From: Thiosulfatimonas sediminis
Lineage (GTDB): Bacteria > Pseudomonadota > Gammaproteobacteria > Thiomicrospirales > Thiomicrospiraceae
DNA length: 64,000 nucleotides
Assembly (NCBI RefSeq): GCF_011398355.1
Contig: NZ_AP021889.1
Coordinates: 2,294,001 to 2,358,000, forward strand
Direction: 5' to 3'
Numbering within the stretch: the first letter of the stretch is position 1; every line of letters starts with the position of its first letter. The notes beneath the pieces were generated by a model. That model had not been told where the DNA came from. It saw only the letters and a program-made list of their open reading frames with translations, and ran no database searches. The translations under genes were made by a program, and so were the position numbers. Positions 7,955 through 16,389 of the stretch are shown one piece after another.

Positions 7955-9478
7955 ATGCTGCTTAACCCCACCGCCGCAATCAGCACAAATGATTCGATTC
8001 GCCTCTACAACGCCGCCCAAAGCAAGCAACTCGATCAAAGCGCGCAGCAAACGCACCACATACCGGGCATTCTACTGATGAAACGCGCCGCATGGTTCAG
8101 TTGGCAAATCATCCGTCAACAATGCCCTAACACCCAACAACTGATTATTTTATGCGGCACCGGCAGTAATGGCGGCGACGGATTTATGCTGGCGCAATAC
8201 GCCAAACTCGCCGGCATAGAAAGCACTGTTTACTTGTATGGAGCAGATGAAAAAATCAGCGGCGATGCACGTATCGCCTATCGCGAATGGCAAAAAATTA
8301 ACGGGTTAACACTGCCGCTGGAGAACCTTATCCCCAGCGAAATCGATGCGCAAATGGTTCTTGTTGATGCCTTATTTGGCACAGGCCTTAATCGCGAGCT
8401 CAAACCGAACCTCAGCAAAATACTCCACAAATTAGCACACACTCCTGCACCCATCTGCGCCCTTGACCTACCAAGCGGCCTAGACTGCGACAGCGGCAAT
8501 CTCTTAGGCTACGCTCTGAGTGCCAACTTCACCTGTAGCTTTATCACCCCCAAACTCGGGTGTTTTACTCAACAAGGCCCCGATGTTTGTGGACAGATTT
8601 TTTTCAGCGATTTAAACCTCAACCATGACGCGCCAGATTTACTGCTGCAAGCACCTTATCTAGCCAATAGCCGCAGCTTACAAGCATGCAAAAACGCCCT
8701 ACCCAGACGCCACGCCAACACCCACAAAGGTAACCAAGGCAGCGCTTTATTAATCGGCGGCAATCGCTCAATGATGGGCGCGATTCAACTGGCTGCCAGC
8801 AGCGCACTCAAAAGTGGCTGCGGACTCTGCAAAGTGGTTAGTCAGAACGAACACTTGCTGTTCTTAAGCGCCCAACAACCGGAAGTGATGGGCTATGACA
8901 TCTCTCATGCAAACCAGCTCATTCTTCAAGCGGATGCGATTGCCATTGGCCCTGGACTAGGAACCGATGAATGGGCGCGCAAACTGCTACAACAAACCCT
9001 ACAAAAGCCAACCAAAACCCCAATAGTGATTGATGCAGACGGACTCAAACTTCTTGCCGAGAACCCGAACATGGAGCCAATTGAGAATCTCATTTGCACA
9101 CCACACCCCGGTGAAGCGGCACTGCTTTTAGGCTGTACTACCGCGGATATTCAGCGTGACCGAATCGCAGCAATCAAAACATTACAACAAAAATACGGCG
9201 GTGTGATGGTACTCAAAGGGAATGGGTCGTTAATTTACGATGGCACTCATCTGGAGCTGTGTCGCGCCGGAAATCCGGGCATGGCAATCGGCGGCATGGG
9301 TGATGTTTTGACGGGTACGATTGTCGCTTTGCTCGCGCAAGGACTCTCTGCGTTTGACGCCGCCTGCTTGGGCGTTCACCTACACGCCAACGCGGCAGAC
9401 AGTATCGCCCAACAAAAAGGCCAAGCCGGACTATTACCGTCCGAACTTGGCCAATGCTATCCCCAACTTTTAGGATAA
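7955..9478 (+). CDS. nnrD-nnrE (nnr): Bifunctional NAD(P)H-hydrate epimerase / ADP-dependent dehydratase
   Basis: Repairs damaged nicotinamide cofactors: the N-terminal YjeF_N domain epimerises R- to S-NAD(P)HX and the C-terminal ribokinase-like domain dehydrates S-NAD(P)HX using ADP. The 507-residue length fits the fused form. Residues 1-215 contain GTGSNGGDGFMLAQYA and ALDLPSGLDCDSG; the second half contains KGNQGSALLIGG, DAIAIGPGLGTDEW, CTPHPGEAALLLG, MVLKGNGSLIYDG and AGNPGMAIGGMGDVLTGTI. AGGAAGG precedes the ATG. It closes the uppP-VanZ run and is convergent with purK. Confidence 0.95.
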   Translation: MLLNPTAAISTNDSIRLYNAAQSKQLDQSAQQTHHIPGILLMKRAAWFSWQIIRQQCPNTQQLIILCGTGSNGGDGFMLAQYAKLAGIESTVYLYGADEKISGDARIAYREWQKINGLTLPLENLIPSEIDAQMVLVDALFGTGLNRELKPNLSKILHKLAHTPAPICALDLPSGLDCDSGNLLGYALSANFTCSFITPKLGCFTQQGPDVCGQIFFSDLNLNHDAPDLLLQAPYLANSRSLQACKNALPRRHANTHKGNQGSALLIGGNRSMMGAIQLAASSALKSGCGLCKVVSQNEHLLFLSAQQPEVMGYDISHANQLILQADAIAIGPGLGTDEWARKLLQQTLQKPTKTPIVIDADGLKLLAENPNMEPIENLICTPHPGEAALLLGCTTADIQRDRIAAIKTLQQKYGGVMVLKGNGSLIYDGTHLELCRAGNPGMAIGGMGDVLTGTIVALLAQGLSAFDAACLGVHLHANAADSIAQQKGQAGLLPSELGQCYPQLLG

Positions 9479-9499
9479 TATTTGTCAATTAATCGTGTT

Positions 9500-10606
9500 T
9501 TATAAAGGTAAAAACGCGTTCAAACTTTTAATGTCCGCAAACAACGCTTCTTGGCTATCACTCAACAAAGTAATGTGCCCAAGCTTACGTCCCGCACGCT
9601 CTTCTTTATCATACAGATGCAAATGTGCGTTCGGCATTTGCAAGACCTTATCAATCGGTCCGGTTGTCGCAACAATATTGAGCATAGCCGCAATCGGCTG
9701 ACGCGCTTCGGTTGAACCTAAAGGCAAACCGCAAATCGCACGCACATGATTTTCAAACTGCGAGGTTTGCGCGCCTTCAATTGTCCAGTGACCAGAGTTG
9801 TGCACACGCGGCGCCATTTCATTGGCAAACAGACCGTATTCGGTTTCAAACAACTCCAGCGTCAAAACCCCAACGTGATCCAATTCCTCTAACAGAGTAC
9901 TGATGTAACTTTCTGCTTGCTTCTGCACCATCTCGCTAACTTGCTGTGCCGGCGCAATCGTATAACGTAAAATTCCCTTGTGATGCACATTCTGCACCAA
10001 CGGATAAAAACGCTGTTCACCAGCCGCATTACGTACCGCCACCAATGACAATTCACGATGAAAATCGACAAATGCCTCTAAAATCAGCTCACGCCCACCA
10101 ATAGCCTCCCACGCTTGCTCAACTTGGTCATCGGTTTTAATGACAAATTGCCCTTTACCATCATAGCCCTCGGTGGTGGTTTTTAAGATTGATGGCACAC
10201 CAATAACATTGACTGCTTGCTGTAACTCTTCCAACGAATTGACGACCGCAAAATTAGCGCACGGAATCCCTTTTTCTTTAAATAACGACTTCTCTTTGCC
10301 ACGGTGCTGCGCCACTTCTAGCGAGCGCTCGCCTGGATAAACCGGCGTGGTCTTCGCAATTTCACGCACCACTTGCAAATCGGTATTTTCACTTTCAAAC
10401 GTAATGACATCAGCAAAGTCAACCAACGCCTTAAGGTTATCCGCCTCATCGGAATGCAGATGAAAATGCCCCAAAAGCGCAGACGGCTCGTCCTGACTAA
10501 TGCCATAAAAACCAAATTTTTGCCCAAGTGGATAGCCTGCCAAAGCGAGCATTCGCCCTAACTGACCAGCGCCTAAAACACCAATACGTTTGCTAATCGG
10601 GGTCAT
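9500..10606 (-). CDS. purK: 5-(carboxyamino)imidazole ribonucleotide synthase
   Basis: ATP-grasp enzyme of purine synthesis that carboxylates AIR with bicarbonate to N5-CAIR, the substrate of PurE. The 368-residue protein begins with the GVLGAGQLGRMLALAGYPLG nucleotide motif, contains ILKTTTEGYDGKGQFVI, EAFVDFHRELSLVAVR and the ANEMAPRVHNSGHWTIEG block. The frame opens at a TTG at 10621, but that TTG is part of the GGAG ribosome binding site for the ATG at 10606, which I take as the start. It follows purE on the same strand, separated by 111 bases that contain a terminator-like hairpin. Confidence 0.95.
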   Translation of the reverse strand: MTPISKRIGVLGAGQLGRMLALAGYPLGQKFGFYGISQDEPSALLGHFHLHSDEADNLKALVDFADVITFESENTDLQVVREIAKTTPVYPGERSLEVAQHRGKEKSLFKEKGIPCANFAVVNSLEELQQAVNVIGVPSILKTTTEGYDGKGQFVIKTDDQVEQAWEAIGGRELILEAFVDFHRELSLVAVRNAAGEQRFYPLVQNVHHKGILRYTIAPAQQVSEMVQKQAESYISTLLEELDHVGVLTLELFETEYGLFANEMAPRVHNSGHWTIEGAQTSQFENHVRAICGLPLGSTEARQPIAAMLNIVATTGPIDKVLQMPNAHLHLYDKEERAGRKLGHITLLSDSQEALFADIKSLNAFLPL

Positions 10607-10623
10607 TTTTTTCTCCAACAAAT

Positions 10624-10670
10624 AAAAAAACCGCCGTTTCGGTTATCTGTAAAAACATCCACTACGGCGG
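10624..10670 (-). terminator. Terminator-like hairpin between purE and purK
   Basis: On the minus strand CCGCCGT (10664-10670) pairs with ACGGCGG (10631-10637) across a 26-base loop, followed directly by seven T (10624-10630). It falls between purE and purK in the direction of transcription. It could lower purK expression or act as an attenuator; the sequence alone does not say which. Confidence 0.6.
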
Positions 10671-10717
10671 CATTCTGCACGGTATTTTCAATTGCGCCGG
10701 CAAGCAAAGAAAATGAA

Positions 10718-11221
10718 TTACTCCGCGCGCGGATCCGGATTATCTAATACGCTTTGCGTCTGCTCTTGACGAAACTTAGCGACCGCTTGGCGCACTGCGG
10801 CAATTTGATTACCAATAATTTGTGCCGCCAAAATACCCGCATTCTTTGCACCTGCATCACCAATCGCCAAAGTACCGACCGGCACACCGCCTGGCATCTG
10901 CACGATCGACAACAGCGAATCATTACCGTTTAAAGCACGCGATTTCACTGGCACACCTAAAACCGGCACAACGGTTTTTGCCGCGACCATACCCGGCAGA
11001 TGTGCTGCACCGCCAGCACCGGCGATAATCACCTGCAATCCACGCGCTTCGGCCGTTTGCGCGTACTCAAACATCAAATCCGGAGTACGGTGCGCAGACA
11101 CCACTTTCACTTCATACGGAACAGCAAAAAGCTCAAGCATTTCAACCGCATACTGCATAGTCGGCCAATCAGACTTGGAGCCCATAATAACGCCAACGAG
11201 AGGTGTTGATGGTTGAGACAT
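10718..11221 (-). CDS. purE: N5-carboxyaminoimidazole ribonucleotide mutase
   Basis: Converts N5-CAIR to CAIR in purine synthesis. The 167-residue class I PurE has the signature [15 protein letters not shown] at the start, [15 protein letters not shown] in the middle, and [17 protein letters not shown], with the conserved serine and histidine residues of the active site. It ends with a short extra charged tail (DNPDPRAE). It is the first gene of a purE-purK pair. An upstream promoter must lie in the 240 bases shared with the divergent gene; I could not find a clean pair of hexamers for it. Confidence 0.95.
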   Translation of the reverse strand: MSQPSTPLVGVIMGSKSDWPTMQYAVEMLELFAVPYEVKVVSAHRTPDLMFEYAQTAEARGLQVIIAGAGGAAHLPGMVAAKTVVPVLGVPVKSRALNGNDSLLSIVQMPGGVPVGTLAIGDAGAKNAGILAAQIIGNQIAAVRQAVAKFRQEQTQSVLDNPDPRAE

Positions 11222-11330
11222 GGAATATCGCCTTAATTTTAAAAAGGGTTATATTTTCCCGATTTTACGAACAAAATCAACACTTAATAAATTCACGCTG
11301 CAAAAGCCGTATAAATCTCTTATTACGGAC

Positions 11331-11347
11331 GGTTCGACAGGCTCAAC
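11331..11347. repeat. Single copy of a widespread GTTCGACAGGCTCA-type motif
   Basis: The sequence GGTTCGACAGGCTCAAC resembles a short dispersed extragenic motif found in many bacterial genomes. Only one copy occurs in the parts of the window I compared, so its status as a repeat here rests on general knowledge, not on this sequence. Confidence 0.3.
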
Positions 11348-11414
11348 GACGCCACATAATTTGCTTCATTATTGAGTCAGGGCAATTATTGACACACTCA
11401 TTAAATCCGATGAT

Positions 11415-11423
11415 TGCTATAAT
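11415..11423 (+). promoter_or_regulatory. Extended -10 promoter for the PhnD-like gene
   Basis: TGCTATAAT is a perfect extended -10 element (TGnTATAAT), 38 bases ahead of the ATG of the PhnD-like lipoprotein gene. A TTGACA occurs further upstream at 11389-11394, but the spacing of 23 bases is too long for a standard -35/-10 pair, which fits an extended -10 promoter. Confidence 0.55.
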
Positions 11424-11460
11424 TTATTAGATAATCTATCGACTTGCTAAAAGACCCCTT

Positions 11461-12402
11461 ATGCTAAATAGTTCGTTATTGCGCCGCCGTACATTTATAA
11501 GCCTAGTTGCCACGACAACCCTAAGCTTAGCTGCTTGCTCACGCACGGAATTTAACCAGCAAGAGTACCTGCCAAAAATACTCGACACCCCACCTTACGA
11601 ACAGATCGAATACAGCTTTGCAGTCCATCCGCTGCATAATCCATCGCGCCTGTTTGAGATTTTCAATCCGTTAATGGAGTATCTCAACAACCATATTCCG
11701 CAGGCTTATTTTCGCTTGGAAGCGTCGCGCGATTATTCAACTTATGATAAAAAACTGGCCAGTGCGTCGGTGGATTTTGCACTGCCAAATCCTTACCAAA
11801 CCATCGCCGCATTAGACACTGAGCAATATCACGTCTTTGCCAAAATGGGCGACGATTATAATTTTCGCGGTATTATTCTGGTGCGCAAAGACAGTGGCAT
11901 AAAAACCATCAACGACCTTCGCGGCAAAACCATTAGCTACCCCGCGCCAACCGCCTTAGCCGCCACCATGCTGCCGCAATATTTTCTGCAGCAACATGGG
12001 CTGGATGTTCTCCATGATGTAAAAAACGTGTATGTTGGCTCACAAGAATCTTCGATTATGAATGTGCTGCATGGCGATGTTGATGCCGCTGCAACTTGGC
12101 CACCGCCATGGGAACTGCTTGTGCAACAACGTCCAGAACTAAAGGAACAGCTAAGCGTACAATGGCAAACAGACTCCTTACCAAACAATGCACTGATTGC
12201 ACGCAAAGACATCCCCATCGAAGTCATCAAACAAGTCCAGCATCTGCTCAGCAAACTCCACATGAACGAGCAAGGACGGCGTATCTTAGCCGGGATGTAT
12301 TTATCCAAATTTGAGCTGGCTGACAATCAAACCTATCAACCTGTTCGAGATTTTGTCGCGCATTTTCGCGCTGAAATTCGCGATCCCGAACGCGAGATGT
12401 AA
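11461..12402 (+). CDS. PhnD-like periplasmic substrate-binding lipoprotein
   Basis: A 313-residue exported protein of the phosphate/phosphonate-binding (PhnD-like) solute-binding group. The N terminus has an RRRTFIS motif compatible with Tat export and a lipobox ending LSLAAC with the modified cysteine at residue 26. The body shows the family pattern: SFAVHPLHNPSRLFEIFNPL, then DFALPNPYQT, GIILVRKDSGIKTINDLRGK, and AAATWPPPWELL. No ABC permease or ATPase is adjacent. Instead a membrane GGDEF/EAL protein starts 35 bases downstream, which suggests that the binding protein feeds a signalling receptor rather than a transporter. Ligand unknown. Confidence 0.85.
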   Translation: MLNSSLLRRRTFISLVATTTLSLAACSRTEFNQQEYLPKILDTPPYEQIEYSFAVHPLHNPSRLFEIFNPLMEYLNNHIPQAYFRLEASRDYSTYDKKLASASVDFALPNPYQTIAALDTEQYHVFAKMGDDYNFRGIILVRKDSGIKTINDLRGKTISYPAPTALAATMLPQYFLQQHGLDVLHDVKNVYVGSQESSIMNVLHGDVDAAATWPPPWELLVQQRPELKEQLSVQWQTDSLPNNALIARKDIPIEVIKQVQHLLSKLHMNEQGRRILAGMYLSKFELADNQTYQPVRDFVAHFRAEIRDPEREM

Positions 12403-12437
12403 GATCAACGTATCCGCAACCCAATTAACCGCAAGGC

Positions 12438-14876
12438 ATGAACGGCGAAACAATGAAACTGCTGCCAAAATCCATTAAAAACAAATTAATCTTCAGCATT
12501 GCATTAATTCATGCCTTGCTAATGACGTTATTTGTCTTTGACTTAGTGCAACGCCAGCATCAGTTTCTTACTGAGGAATCCTCGATGGCAGCACAAAGTA
12601 TTGTGCAAACCTATGCCGCTAACAGCATTCCATGGATGCTCTCTAATGATTTAGCCGGGCTGGAAGAACTGACCGTAACACAAGCGAAACTGGCCAACGT
12701 TAATTTTGTTATGCTGCTAAACAACCATGGCAAAATCCTCGCTTATCACAACAACATTAACCCAGAACACGATCAAAACGTCGGGAAATACATCGAACCA
12801 CCCAAACTCAATCCATTCAGACCGAACCAAAGCGCACATTATTACTTTAATGATGAAAACGCCATCGACATCAGCATCCCAATTTGGCAAACGCAATCCC
12901 AACTTGGATGGGCACGTGTGCAACTAAGCCGCATCAACACCAGCAATAGCATTAAAATCATTACCAACGAAGGCCTGCTGTACACCTTTATCGCCATATT
13001 ATTTGGCTCTTTGATGGCTTGGTACATGGGCAATAACCTGACCAGTCGCATATACAAATTGATTGAAAACACTCAGCGCATTCGACAGGGTGAACGGCAT
13101 ATCGACTTCCCAACGCATGGCGATGATGAACTGTCCGATTTGGCACACAACTTTAAATCCATGCTCAGACAACTCAACCAAAACGAAGAAGATCTGTTCG
13201 AGGAAAAAGAACGTGCCGAAATAACCCTACGATCGATTGGCGATGCCGTGGTTGTCATCGACACACACTCCATCATTACCTACATGAACCCCGCTGCCGA
13301 ACAAATTACCGCTTGGGATCACTATTTGGCGCAAGGTAAGCCGGTTAACGAGGTCATGCAACTGTTTGACGACACCAATAAAAAACCTTTAGAAAACCCA
13401 GGAACCCGTGCCTTGCGCTCATCGCAGGTGGTCGGCATGAGCAAAAACACCACCCTAGTCAATCGCTTGGGCGATACCATTACACTGGTCGACTCCGCCG
13501 CGCCAATTATTGACCGCGGTGGGCAAACGATCGGCGCGATTTTGGTATTCCGCGATGCCACCGAAGAATATTCACTGCAACAACGTTTAAGCTGGCAAGC
13601 AACCCATGACACCCTAACCGAACTATACAACCGCACCGCTTTTGAAACCGAGCTTGAAAAATTAATCAAACTTTCTGCAGAAAACCCACTGCACAACAGC
13701 TGTCTTATTTATTTAGATTTAGATCAATTCAAAGTCGTCAACGATACGGTCGGGCATACCGCCGGCGACATTTTACTGAATCAGATCGCGGTCATGCTTG
13801 CCCAACATACCGAAAAACACGGGTTTTTGTCACGCATTGGCGGTGATGAATTTGGGATTTTATTAAACAATTTCAATTTGCAACAAGCGCAAGAATTTGC
13901 CGAAAAACTGCGCTACAGCATCAGCCAACACCGGTTTTACTGGGAAGGTAAACGCTTTCAAGTCAGCAGCAGTATCGGCATTGCGCTGATTCACGGCAAC
14001 CTGAGCAAAACGCTAATTCTGTCACGTGCCGACATCGCCTGCTATCTCGCTAAAGACAAAGGACGTGATCGCATCGAGATGTACCACGAAGATGATTTAA
14101 GCCGTCAACAAGACCAAAACATCATCGACTGGGTGGGACGTATCCGCCATGCGTTAGACGAAAATCGATTCCTACTGTATGCCCAAAAAATTGTTGATTT
14201 AAACGCCGATCCAGACGTTAAACCAACACAGCAACGCTATGAAATCCTGATACGCATGAAAGACCAAGATGGGCAAATCATCTCTCCTGGGCAATTTCTA
14301 CCGGCAGCAGAGCGTTTTGATTTAATGAGTGAACTAGACCTCTACATCACCCAACGGGCGATTCGTTGGTTAAAAGTGCACAGCGAGAAAATTGAACTAC
14401 TAAACATTAACATTTCCGGACAGTCCCTCAGCCAAGAGAACTTCAGCCGAAAATTACTGGAATTTTTAGAACAAAACCAAGCCAACAATCATAAAATTTG
14501 TTTTGAAATCACCGAAACCGTAGCCATCAATCAAATGAGCAATACCATTGACTTCCTAAACAAAGTCAAAAGCTTTGGCTGCCTACTCGCACTGGATGAC
14601 TTTGGCTCCGGCTTTGCCACCTTCTCATGGCTTAAGAATTTACCGGTTGATTTTGTCAAAATCGACGGCGCCTTTATCACAGATGTTTTACATGATCCGG
14701 TCGATGCCGTCATGGTACAAACCATTCGTGACATTGCAGAAATTATGCAAATTGCCTCGATTGCCGAATTTGTCGAAAATGAAGCCGTTTCCGACTGGTT
14801 AAAAACCATCGGAATCCACTATGCGCAAGGTTACCATTTTGACCGCCCTCGCCCAATAAGTGAAATCTTTGACTAA
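12438..14876 (+). CDS. Membrane PAS-GGDEF-EAL cyclic-di-GMP enzyme
   Basis: A 812-residue inner-membrane signalling protein. It has a membrane helix near residues 17-37, a periplasmic domain to about 177, a second helix at about 179-198, a HAMP linker, a PAS domain (about 255-370), a GGDEF domain with intact GGDEF at 468-472, and an EAL domain. The I-site RxxD ahead of GGDEF is absent (EKHG), so product feedback is unlikely. The EAL motif reads EILIRM (E602), and the other catalytic blocks are present: NISGQSL, CFEITET, ALDDFGSGF, VKIDGAF, AEFVENEAV and AQGYHF, so phosphodiesterase activity is plausible. Start could also be the ATG at 12453. It probably forms a unit with the preceding PhnD-like lipoprotein. 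Confidence 0.9.
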   Translation: MNGETMKLLPKSIKNKLIFSIALIHALLMTLFVFDLVQRQHQFLTEESSMAAQSIVQTYAANSIPWMLSNDLAGLEELTVTQAKLANVNFVMLLNNHGKILAYHNNINPEHDQNVGKYIEPPKLNPFRPNQSAHYYFNDENAIDISIPIWQTQSQLGWARVQLSRINTSNSIKIITNEGLLYTFIAILFGSLMAWYMGNNLTSRIYKLIENTQRIRQGERHIDFPTHGDDELSDLAHNFKSMLRQLNQNEEDLFEEKERAEITLRSIGDAVVVIDTHSIITYMNPAAEQITAWDHYLAQGKPVNEVMQLFDDTNKKPLENPGTRALRSSQVVGMSKNTTLVNRLGDTITLVDSAAPIIDRGGQTIGAILVFRDATEEYSLQQRLSWQATHDTLTELYNRTAFETELEKLIKLSAENPLHNSCLIYLDLDQFKVVNDTVGHTAGDILLNQIAVMLAQHTEKHGFLSRIGGDEFGILLNNFNLQQAQEFAEKLRYSISQHRFYWEGKRFQVSSSIGIALIHGNLSKTLILSRADIACYLAKDKGRDRIEMYHEDDLSRQQDQNIIDWVGRIRHALDENRFLLYAQKIVDLNADPDVKPTQQRYEILIRMKDQDGQIISPGQFLPAAERFDLMSELDLYITQRAIRWLKVHSEKIELLNINISGQSLSQENFSRKLLEFLEQNQANNHKICFEITETVAINQMSNTIDFLNKVKSFGCLLALDDFGSGFATFSWLKNLPVDFVKIDGAFITDVLHDPVDAVMVQTIRDIAEIMQIASIAEFVENEAVSDWLKTIGIHYAQGYHFDRPRPISEIFD

Positions 14877-14883
14877 AGAGATA

Positions 14884-14934
14884 CAGAAGCAGCCCAACTG
14901 GCTTAAGGCAAAGAAGCCAGTTGGGCTGCTTCTG
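14884..14934. terminator. Perfect 21-bp inverted repeat after the GGDEF-EAL gene
   Basis: CAGAAGCAGCCCAACTGGCTT (14884-14904) and its exact reverse complement (14914-14934) flank a nine-base loop. The hairpin starts seven bases after the stop codon. No T tract follows it on either strand, so besides termination it could protect the 3' end of the mRNA or be a small mobile palindromic repeat. Confidence 0.6.
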
Positions 14935-14966
14935 TGCATCTGTAAAGCCACGAATATAAGCAACCA

Positions 14967-14995
14967 TTGATAGCGTATTAAAAAAATGCCATAAT
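14967..14995 (+). promoter_or_regulatory. Promoter of the metK riboswitch leader
   Basis: TTGATA (14967-14972) lies 17 bases ahead of CATAAT (14990-14995), with TG one base upstream of the -10. Transcription would start near 15001-15003, right at the 5' edge of the SAM-II riboswitch fold. Confidence 0.75.
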
Positions 14996-15002
14996 TACGG
15001 TT

Positions 15003-15060
15003 TAGCGCCGATTTGAAATCAGCTTGCGGGCGCAATTATAAGTACGGCTAAAGCGAGGGG
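15003..15060 (+). ncRNA. SAM-II (SAM_alpha) riboswitch upstream of metK
   Basis: The leader matches the SAM-II class by structure and by conserved bases. GCGCC (15005-15009) pairs with GGCGC (15029-15033) to form P1; GATTTGA follows the 5' strand, GCTTGC sits in the loop, and GCTAAAGC (15047-15054) downstream can form the pseudoknot with the loop (GCTT with AAGC). A GAGGGG stretch follows. This order (P1 5', GAUUUGA, GCUUGC, P1 3', UAUAA spacer, GCUAAA) is the SAM-II consensus as I remember it. SAM-II switches bind S-adenosylmethionine and shut off methionine/SAM genes, which fits metK 76 bases downstream. The class is best known from Alphaproteobacteria. Confidence 0.87.
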
Positions 15061-15135
15061 CTTTTCTCTTTATCCTGTCTCCCGTTGTCTTTCCGTACCT
15101 CGTTTAAAATTATTTTCTGTTTTCGAGGAACCGTT

Positions 15136-16296
15136 ATGAACAAAACCACAGTATTTACCTCCGAGTCCGTCTCTGAAGGCCATCCAGATAAAATCGCAGA
15201 CCAAATTTCCGATGCGATGTTGGATGCGATTCTTGAACAAGATCCGCGTGCGCGCGTTGCCTGCGAAACGTTTGTTAAAACCGGTATGGTATTAATTGGT
15301 GGCGAAATCACCACCGATGCTTGGGTAGATCAAGAAGAGTTAGTGCGCAAAGTCGTCAAAGAAATTGGCTACGATCACGGCGATTTAGGCTTTGACGGTG
15401 AAACCTGCGCCGTATTGTCTTCAATTGGCAAACAATCCCCAGAAATCGCGATGGGCGTGGATGAAACCAACGAGCACGAACAGGGCGCCGGCGATCAAGG
15501 TTTGATGTTCGGTTACGCCTCAAACGAAACGGACGTACTGATGCCTGCTCCGATTTTCTACGCGCATCGTCTAATGGAACGTCAAGCCGCAGTGCGCAAA
15601 TCCGGTGCTTTAAGCTGGTTGCGTCCAGATGCAAAATCACAAGTCACCCTGCGTTATCAAGATGGTCAACCGGTCGCAATCGACGCGGTCGTACTGTCCA
15701 CACAACACAGTCCAGAAGTGGATAACAAAACCCTGCGTGAAGCGGTGATGGAAGAAATCATCAAACCGGTATTACCTGCGGAGTGGCTTCATAAAGAGAC
15801 TAATTTCCACATCAATCCGACCGGCCGTTTTGTTATCGGCGGCCCTGTGGGCGACGCGGGCTTAACCGGTCGTAAAATCATTGTGGATACATACGGCGGT
15901 ATGGCGCGTCATGGTGGCGGCGCTTTCTCCGGCAAAGACCCTTCAAAAGTTGACCGTTCAGCTGCTTATGCCGGTCGTTATGTAGCCAAAAACATTGTTG
16001 CCGCCGGTTTAGCAGACAAGTGTGAAATCCAGATTTCTTACGCCATCGGCGTAGCCGAACCAACCTCGATCAGCATCGAGACTTTCGGCACCGAAAAAGT
16101 GGACATTACCCTCATTGAGCGATTGGTGCGCGAACACTTTGACCTTCGCCCGAAAGGCTTAATTGCGATGCTTGACTTATATCGTCCGATTTACCAAAAA
16201 ACCGCCTCTTACGGTCACTTTGGTCGCGAGTTACCGGAATTTACTTGGGAAAAAACCGATAAAGCGGATGCTCTGCGCACTGACGCCGGACTTTAA
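15136..16296 (+). CDS. metK: S-adenosylmethionine synthase
   Basis: Makes S-adenosylmethionine from methionine and ATP in the cytoplasm. The 386-residue product begins [20 protein letters not shown] and contains the [12 protein letters not shown] motif and [19 protein letters not shown] phosphate-binding region, with normal family length. I chose the ATG at 15136, preceded by GAGGAA; an in-frame extension upstream to 15085 would be leader sequence. The gene is behind a SAM-II riboswitch, so its product's product represses it. metF follows on the same strand after a 10-bp hairpin. Confidence 0.98.
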   Translation: MNKTTVFTSESVSEGHPDKIADQISDAMLDAILEQDPRARVACETFVKTGMVLIGGEITTDAWVDQEELVRKVVKEIGYDHGDLGFDGETCAVLSSIGKQSPEIAMGVDETNEHEQGAGDQGLMFGYASNETDVLMPAPIFYAHRLMERQAAVRKSGALSWLRPDAKSQVTLRYQDGQPVAIDAVVLSTQHSPEVDNKTLREAVMEEIIKPVLPAEWLHKETNFHINPTGRFVIGGPVGDAGLTGRKIIVDTYGGMARHGGGAFSGKDPSKVDRSAAYAGRYVAKNIVAAGLADKCEIQISYAIGVAEPTSISIETFGTEKVDITLIERLVREHFDLRPKGLIAMLDLYRPIYQKTASYGHFGRELPEFTWEKTDKADALRTDAGL

Positions 16297-16316
16297 AAAA
16301 CCGACACAACACTTTG

Positions 16317-16355
16317 AAAGATACGATGATAAGCACGCCTTACTGTCGTATCTTT
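16317..16355. terminator. Hairpin between metK and metF
   Basis: A perfect 10-bp stem, AAAGATACGA (16317-16326) and TCGTATCTTT (16346-16355), with a 19-base loop lies between metK and metF. The stem ends in T residues but no further T run follows. It may be a weak terminator or an mRNA processing/stability element. Confidence 0.45.
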
Positions 16356-16389
16356 AAGGTAGTAATAGACTTAGCAAAGGAATACTCCA

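Noticed and set aside
9500-9701. Open frame inside purK on the plus strand
   Set aside because: Overlaps a clear purK product in another frame with no motif or ribosome binding site; a shadow frame.
15085-15135. N-terminal extension of metK
   Set aside because: The frame is open upstream, but the ribosome binding site GAGGAA and the family start [12 protein letters not shown] place the start at 15136; the extension is riboswitch leader.
14973-15135. SAM-I or SAH riboswitch
   Set aside because: The small size and the GATTTGA / GCTTGC / GCTAAAGC order fit SAM-II only; no four-way junction of SAM-I is present.
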